DNA from: CAMLHU01 sp039917855
GTDB taxonomy: Bacteria > Gemmatimonadota > Gemmatimonadetes > Gemmatimonadales > GWC2-71-9
Length of the DNA stretch: 36,572 nt
Assembly: GCA_039917855.1 (NCBI GenBank)
Contig: JBDSIR010000035.1
Span: forward strand, 1-36,572
Direction of reading: 5' to 3'
Positions 32,132 through 36,572 of this stretch are shown here, in pieces (positions within the stretch are counted from its first letter, which is position 1; each line of letters begins with the position of its first letter). The notes under the pieces were generated by a model. It did not search any database. It was not told the origin of the DNA and saw nothing but the letters and a program-made list of their open reading frames with translations. Position numbers and translations under genes: made by a program.

Positions 32132-33310
32132 ATGCGATTCTCCAGCGCCGTGGCCCTGGCGGTCATTGCCGCCTTCGCCACACCCTCAGAGGCCCACGCG
32201 ATCCCGGCGTGGGCACGCAAGTACAACATGAATTGCTCGGGGTGTCACTACCCGGCGCCTCCCCGGCTCAACGCCGCCGGCATCCGCTTCCGGTGGGCGG
32301 GGTATCGGATGCCCGAGGAGATCGGCGAGGCCGTCACAGTGACCCAGATCTCGAACTACATCTCCGCCCGGGGACAGGTCGCCTTCAACTATCAGAAGGA
32401 GACGGGGCAGTCGGCAGAGACCGCGTTCGACGCCGAGGAGGCGACTCTCTTCTATGGTGGGCCGTTCGGGAAGAACTTCACCGGCTGGTTCGAGTTCGAA
32501 CGCGAGGAGGGCGGTGAGTTCGGTCTGGCGTCCCAGGTCGGTGGCGTCTGGGGTGGGGAGCACTCCTATCGCGGATTCAAGGTCGGCATGGGCCATTGGC
32601 TCGCGAGCGTGGGGATCGCCGGCTTCGACCGGATGGTGGGCTTCTCCGCGCCCCTCCCCCTCGAAGGTCCGGTCACCGGCGGGGTGCCGTTCCAGTTCTC
32701 CGGTGATCGCTCGGGAGCCGAGGTCTTCTGGGCCACCGAGCACAATCGGATCTCCGCACTGGTCCTCGACCCCATCCCCGGGGCCTTGGGCGAAATGGCC
32801 ACACGCAAGGACTTCGCCGTCACCGACCAGCTGATCCTCGACAAGCGCGGGGGCGGCATCATGTTCGCCGGTTACTTCGGCTCGCAGCTGGGGGTCGACC
32901 CATCGGCGCCGACGGTCCGCTCGAGCTATTGGCGGGTCGCGGTCAGCGCGAGCCGGATCTTTGGGAACGTCGAAGTCCTGGGCGGCGCAGTCCTGGCGCG
33001 CGACAGCGACCTCCCGGTCGGCGGGACCTCCCCATTCGCCTCCGACCAGATGAAGGGGTCGGGCTACTGGGCCTCCGGACAATACTTCGTCCCGAGCTCC
33101 AAGATGACCTTCTTCGGCCGCTACGAGTTCGTGGACCCGAACGCCGATGTCAGCGCGGACGGCATGCGGCGCTACGTCCTGGGCAGCGTCCTCCCGCTCA
33201 CGTTGCCGGAGTACCTGCACGCGACGGTGGAATACACCCTGTTGAAGCCCCAGGCATCCGGGGCGCCGAGTACCAACGGCCTCGCAGCCGGGCTCTGGAT
33301 GGCCTTCTAG
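32132..33310 (+). CDS. Outer-membrane cytochrome-porin fusion, Cyc2-like
   Basis: 392 residues from the ATG at 32132, preceded by AGAGAGG and starting a standard signal peptide ending SEAHA (23). An ATG at 32087 overlapping the cytochrome b stop is an alternative. Directly after cleavage comes AIPAWARKYNMNCSGCH (heme site 35-39), then PRLNAAGIRFRWAGYRMPE. The remaining ~330 residues are amphipathic beta strands (WFEFEREEGGEFGLASQV, YWRVAVSASRIFGNVEVLGG, MTFFGRYEFVDPNADV) ending in GLWMAF. This is the layout of Cyc2, a monoheme cytochrome plugged into a porin that oxidises Fe(II) outside the cell. The FGR of classic Cyc2 is AGI here, so it belongs to the wider superfamily, and Fe(II) as substrate is inference. 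Confidence 0.8.
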   Translation: MRFSSAVALAVIAAFATPSEAHAIPAWARKYNMNCSGCHYPAPPRLNAAGIRFRWAGYRMPEEIGEAVTVTQISNYISARGQVAFNYQKETGQSAETAFDAEEATLFYGGPFGKNFTGWFEFEREEGGEFGLASQVGGVWGGEHSYRGFKVGMGHWLASVGIAGFDRMVGFSAPLPLEGPVTGGVPFQFSGDRSGAEVFWATEHNRISALVLDPIPGALGEMATRKDFAVTDQLILDKRGGGIMFAGYFGSQLGVDPSAPTVRSSYWRVAVSASRIFGNVEVLGGAVLARDSDLPVGGTSPFASDQMKGSGYWASGQYFVPSSKMTFFGRYEFVDPNADVSADGMRRYVLGSVLPLTLPEYLHATVEYTLLKPQASGAPSTNGLAAGLWMAF

Positions 33311-33324
33311 TCGACCGCATGGGA

Positions 33325-33354
33325 GTCGGTGGTCGGCGGCTGCCGACCATCGAC
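33325..33354 (+). terminator. Hairpin ending the cytochrome operon
   Basis: TGGTCGGC (33330-33337) pairs with GCCGACCA (33342-33349) around GGCT, extended by GTCG/CGAC at the base. It lies 15 nt after the stop of the cytochrome-porin gene. No T-tract follows. Confidence 0.6.
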
Positions 33355-33391
33355 TACCGTCCCTGTCGTGCCCAGTGCAACAAGGCTCTGT

Positions 33392-33485
33392 GAACCTCGC
33401 GCGAAAACGCTAAGACGCGAAGGTTCGCGAAACAAGAACTTGATGGGGGTGCACAGCCGAGATCTCGGTCGTGCGCCCCCATCAA
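33392..33485. repeat. Palindromic repeat element, copy 2 (one arm missing)
   Basis: It has the left arm GAACCTCGCGCGAAAACGCT, the GACGCGAAGGTTCGCGAAA segment and the palindromic centre (TGATGGGGG at 33441 to CCCCCATCA at 33484), but the right arm is absent. The preceding 25 nt (CAACAAGGCTCTGT) also resemble the outer edge of copy 3. Confidence 0.8.
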
Positions 33486-33620
33486 TTCGTGGCCCTCCCC
33501 GTTTGTCTAGGAACCAACTGTCTCCCAGATGGGGAGGGCTACGAGCACCGCTAACTCCGGATGGCGTGAAGAAATCGAACAGCGGTCAGTGGTGGGCCGT
33601 TGGGCGCCTGCAACACAGCT

Positions 33621-33690
33621 GTCATCCCGAGCCTTGTCCTGAGTGCGGCGAAGGGAAGTATCTCCGGCTTGTGGTCTTGGGATCTTCCGT
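33621..33690. repeat. GTCATCC-type intergenic repeat, copy A
   Basis: Starts GTCATCCCGAG and continues to GAAGGGAAGTATCTCCGG and GTGGTCTTGGGAT. The same order recurs in copy B. It lies in the 903-nt gene-free stretch 33311-34213, which holds only repeats and hairpins. Confidence 0.65.
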
Positions 33691-33739
33691 CCCCGTCATC
33701 GAACCCTTCCGCGCAGCGGCGGAACGACCCCGGCCCGGT

Positions 33740-33795
33740 GTCATCCTGAGGGGCCTTCAGGCCCAGAAGGATCTCCGGCCCGTGATGTTGGGATG
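33740..33795. repeat. GTCATCC-type intergenic repeat, copy B
   Basis: GTCATCCTGAG, the hairpin GGGCCTTCAGGCCC, then AGAAGGATCTCCGG and GTGATGTTGGGAT. It aligns with copy A over both ends. Confidence 0.7.
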
Positions 33796-33963
33796 CACTG
33801 TCCGTGCAGTGACACCAAACTCCCAGACGCGAACACGGGCGACGGCTCGCCTTGTGCCCAGCCGCGGATAGGATCTCAGCCAATTCTTCGTTGGACTCCG
33901 CTACGTCGTCGGCGCCGCGTGCCAAGTTCCGCTCGGAGGCACAGAGGATCCCGGCAATGCCGC

Positions 33964-34001
33964 CCGGAGATCCTTCGGGAGCTGAAGCTCCCTCAGGATG
34001 A
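33964..34001. repeat. GTCATCC-type intergenic repeat, copy C (inverted)
   Basis: CCGGAGATCCTTCGGGAGCT to CCCTCAGGATGAC is the reverse complement of the copy B pattern, with an internal GGAGCTGAAGCTCC hairpin. Confidence 0.7.
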
Positions 34002-34044
34002 CTGGCTGCATAGAACGTGAAGGCGCTACGCGGGCGGCTTCCCA

Positions 34045-34213
34045 GCCCTTGAAGGTGTGAGGGCGCCGGGCTCCGTGAACCTCGCGCGAAAACACGAAAG
34101 CGCGAAGATACGCGAAATCGATTGATGGGGGTGCATCGTCGGGATCTCGGTCGTGCACCCCCATCAAGTTCTTGTTTCGCGAACCTTCGCGGCTTAGCGT
34201 TTTCGCGCGAGGT

Positions 34214-34235
<22 letters not shown>
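34045..34235. repeat. Palindromic repeat element, copy 3 (complete)
   Basis: The arm from GAACCTCGCGCGAAAAC (34077) is matched by GTTTTCGCGCGAGGTTC (to 34215). The centre runs TGATGGGGG to CCCCCATCA. It shares flanks with copy 1 on both sides (CCTTGAAGGTGTGAGGGCGCC on the left, CACGGAGCC on the right). The glpK stop codon (34214-34216) lies within its right arm. Confidence 0.85.
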
Positions 34236-35706
<1,471 letters not shown>

Positions 35707-35710
<4 letters not shown>

Positions 35711-36572
35711 GCGGGCTGTCGGCTGAGCAGCTGCACGGGTGACCAGCGACCGAGGATGACACCCGCCACGATGAGCGTACCACCGGCCCACTGCGCCGGG
35801 CCGGGGATCTCGCCGAGCGAGGGCCACGCGATGAGCATCGCCAGGAGCGGCGTCAGGCAGTTGAAAATGGAGGTGCGATTGGGGCCCACGGCCGCCACGC
35901 TCGCGTTCCAGAGCAAATAGGCCACCCCGATCGAAAGGACCACGCTGTAGCCGAGGGCGCTCCACGCCACGGGGGTCACCCCGCCCCACGACTGCGCCAT
36001 CAGGTCGGGCCAGCCGAGCAACAGAAGCCCCGGCACACCGGTGACGGTCGTCAGGGCGGTGACCCGGAGGGGAGAGAGCTGGGGCGGCAGCTTTCGGACG
36101 CCGAGGGTCGAGATGGCCCAGCAGGTCCCGGCGCCGAGCGCCGCAAGGTCGCCCCAGAGGGTGCGGGCGTCGAAGCTGATCCCTCGGTCGCTGACCACGA
36201 GCGCCGCGCCGGCAAAGGCCAGGGCGAGCGCGCCCAGGAGCCGTCCGCTCGGTTTCTCGACGCCGAGGAGCGCACCGAGAAGCGCGGTCTGCAGGGGCGA
36301 GGTGGCGAGCAGGATCGCGGTGTTGCCGACCGAGGTGCGTTGCAGGGCCACCATGAACAGGGTCTGATAGATCGTATTCCCGATCAGACCGATCAGCACC
36401 AAGCGTCCCCACACCGCCCGGGGGGCGCCGATTCTCCCCTCGACGATCCGCAGGATGACCACGAGAAGGAATGCCGCGGCCGTGAACCGCAACGCGCCGA
36501 CCGCGAGGAGGGGGATCTCCCGCAGCACCAGACGCATCGCGATGAAATTGCAGGCCCAGATGGCGACGACGA
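35707..36572 (-). CDS. EamA/DMT-family transporter (5' truncated by window)
   Basis: The frame stays open to the window end: codons upstream of the ATG at 36537 read VVAIWACNFIA, which is the typical first helix of EamA proteins ('W..nF.a.k'). The true start is therefore outside. About ten helices in two EamA repeats are visible: the first with LIGLIGNTIYQTLFMVALQRTSVGNTAIL and EKPSGRLLGALALAFAGAALVV, the second beginning DLAALGAGTCWAISTLGVRK and ending with AQWAGGTLIVAGVIL. The family exports small metabolites such as amino acids; the substrate is not deducible. It is translationally coupled to glpK. Confidence 0.9.

Noticed and set aside
33486..34043. Small coding genes in the gap before glpK
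   Set aside because: All open frames are built from repeat sequence in several orientations, with no start signals or recognisable protein features.

Overview
The window is a GC-rich bacterial chromosome segment. Its gene content suggests a Gram-negative, didermic organism, and my best guess is Gemmatimonadota or a close relative. The evidence is repeated outer-membrane beta-barrel proteins with short signal peptides, lipoproteins, many GTG starts, genes joined by 4-nt overlaps, a System I cytochrome c maturation operon and very heme-rich cytochromes. The taxonomic call is inference; no rRNA or tRNA gene was seen.

Layout. 1-3.2 kb: the end of a type ISP restriction-modification gene, a hicA/hicB-like toxin-antitoxin pair and two genes of unknown function. 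3.3-7.7 kb (minus strand): uvrA, carrying an in-frame palindromic insertion, and a membrane protein with a decayed SGNH-hydrolase domain. 7.9-13.2 kb: a tightly overlapping five-gene operon of TPR protein, macro domain, transglutaminase-like protein without its Cys nucleophile, ABC ATPase and ABC permease. It is followed by outer-membrane and lipoprotein genes (13.3-15.9 kb). 15.9-16.8 kb has no gene but holds three tandem copies of a ~190-bp repeat.

16.8-33.3 kb is the most interesting part, an electron-transfer island with about 50 c-type heme motifs. It contains an ethylbenzene-dehydrogenase-like c-type lipoprotein and a minus-strand ccmE-ccmF-ccmH operon flanked by two zinc-ribbon proteins that together resemble a split CcmI. 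On the plus strand follow a 9-heme lipoprotein, a 20-heme NapC-like membrane-anchored cytochrome, an outer-membrane barrel and a 16-heme secreted cytochrome. Then come a monoheme cytochrome c, a Rieske protein, a cytochrome b fused to cytochrome c, and a monoheme-plus-porin fusion whose N-terminus resembles the iron oxidase Cyc2. My inference is a route carrying electrons between an extracellular donor or acceptor and the quinone pool: outer-membrane conduit, periplasmic multiheme wires, then a bc-type complex. The neighbouring ccm operon would supply heme attachment.

33.3-34.2 kb is intergenic and rich in two palindromic repeat families. The right end holds glpK (minus strand), whose stop codon lies inside one repeat copy, and an EamA transporter cut by the window end. 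A damaged patch at 29.35-29.49 kb joins a relic of the glpK 3' end to a relic of a multiheme cytochrome, next to another copy of the same repeat.
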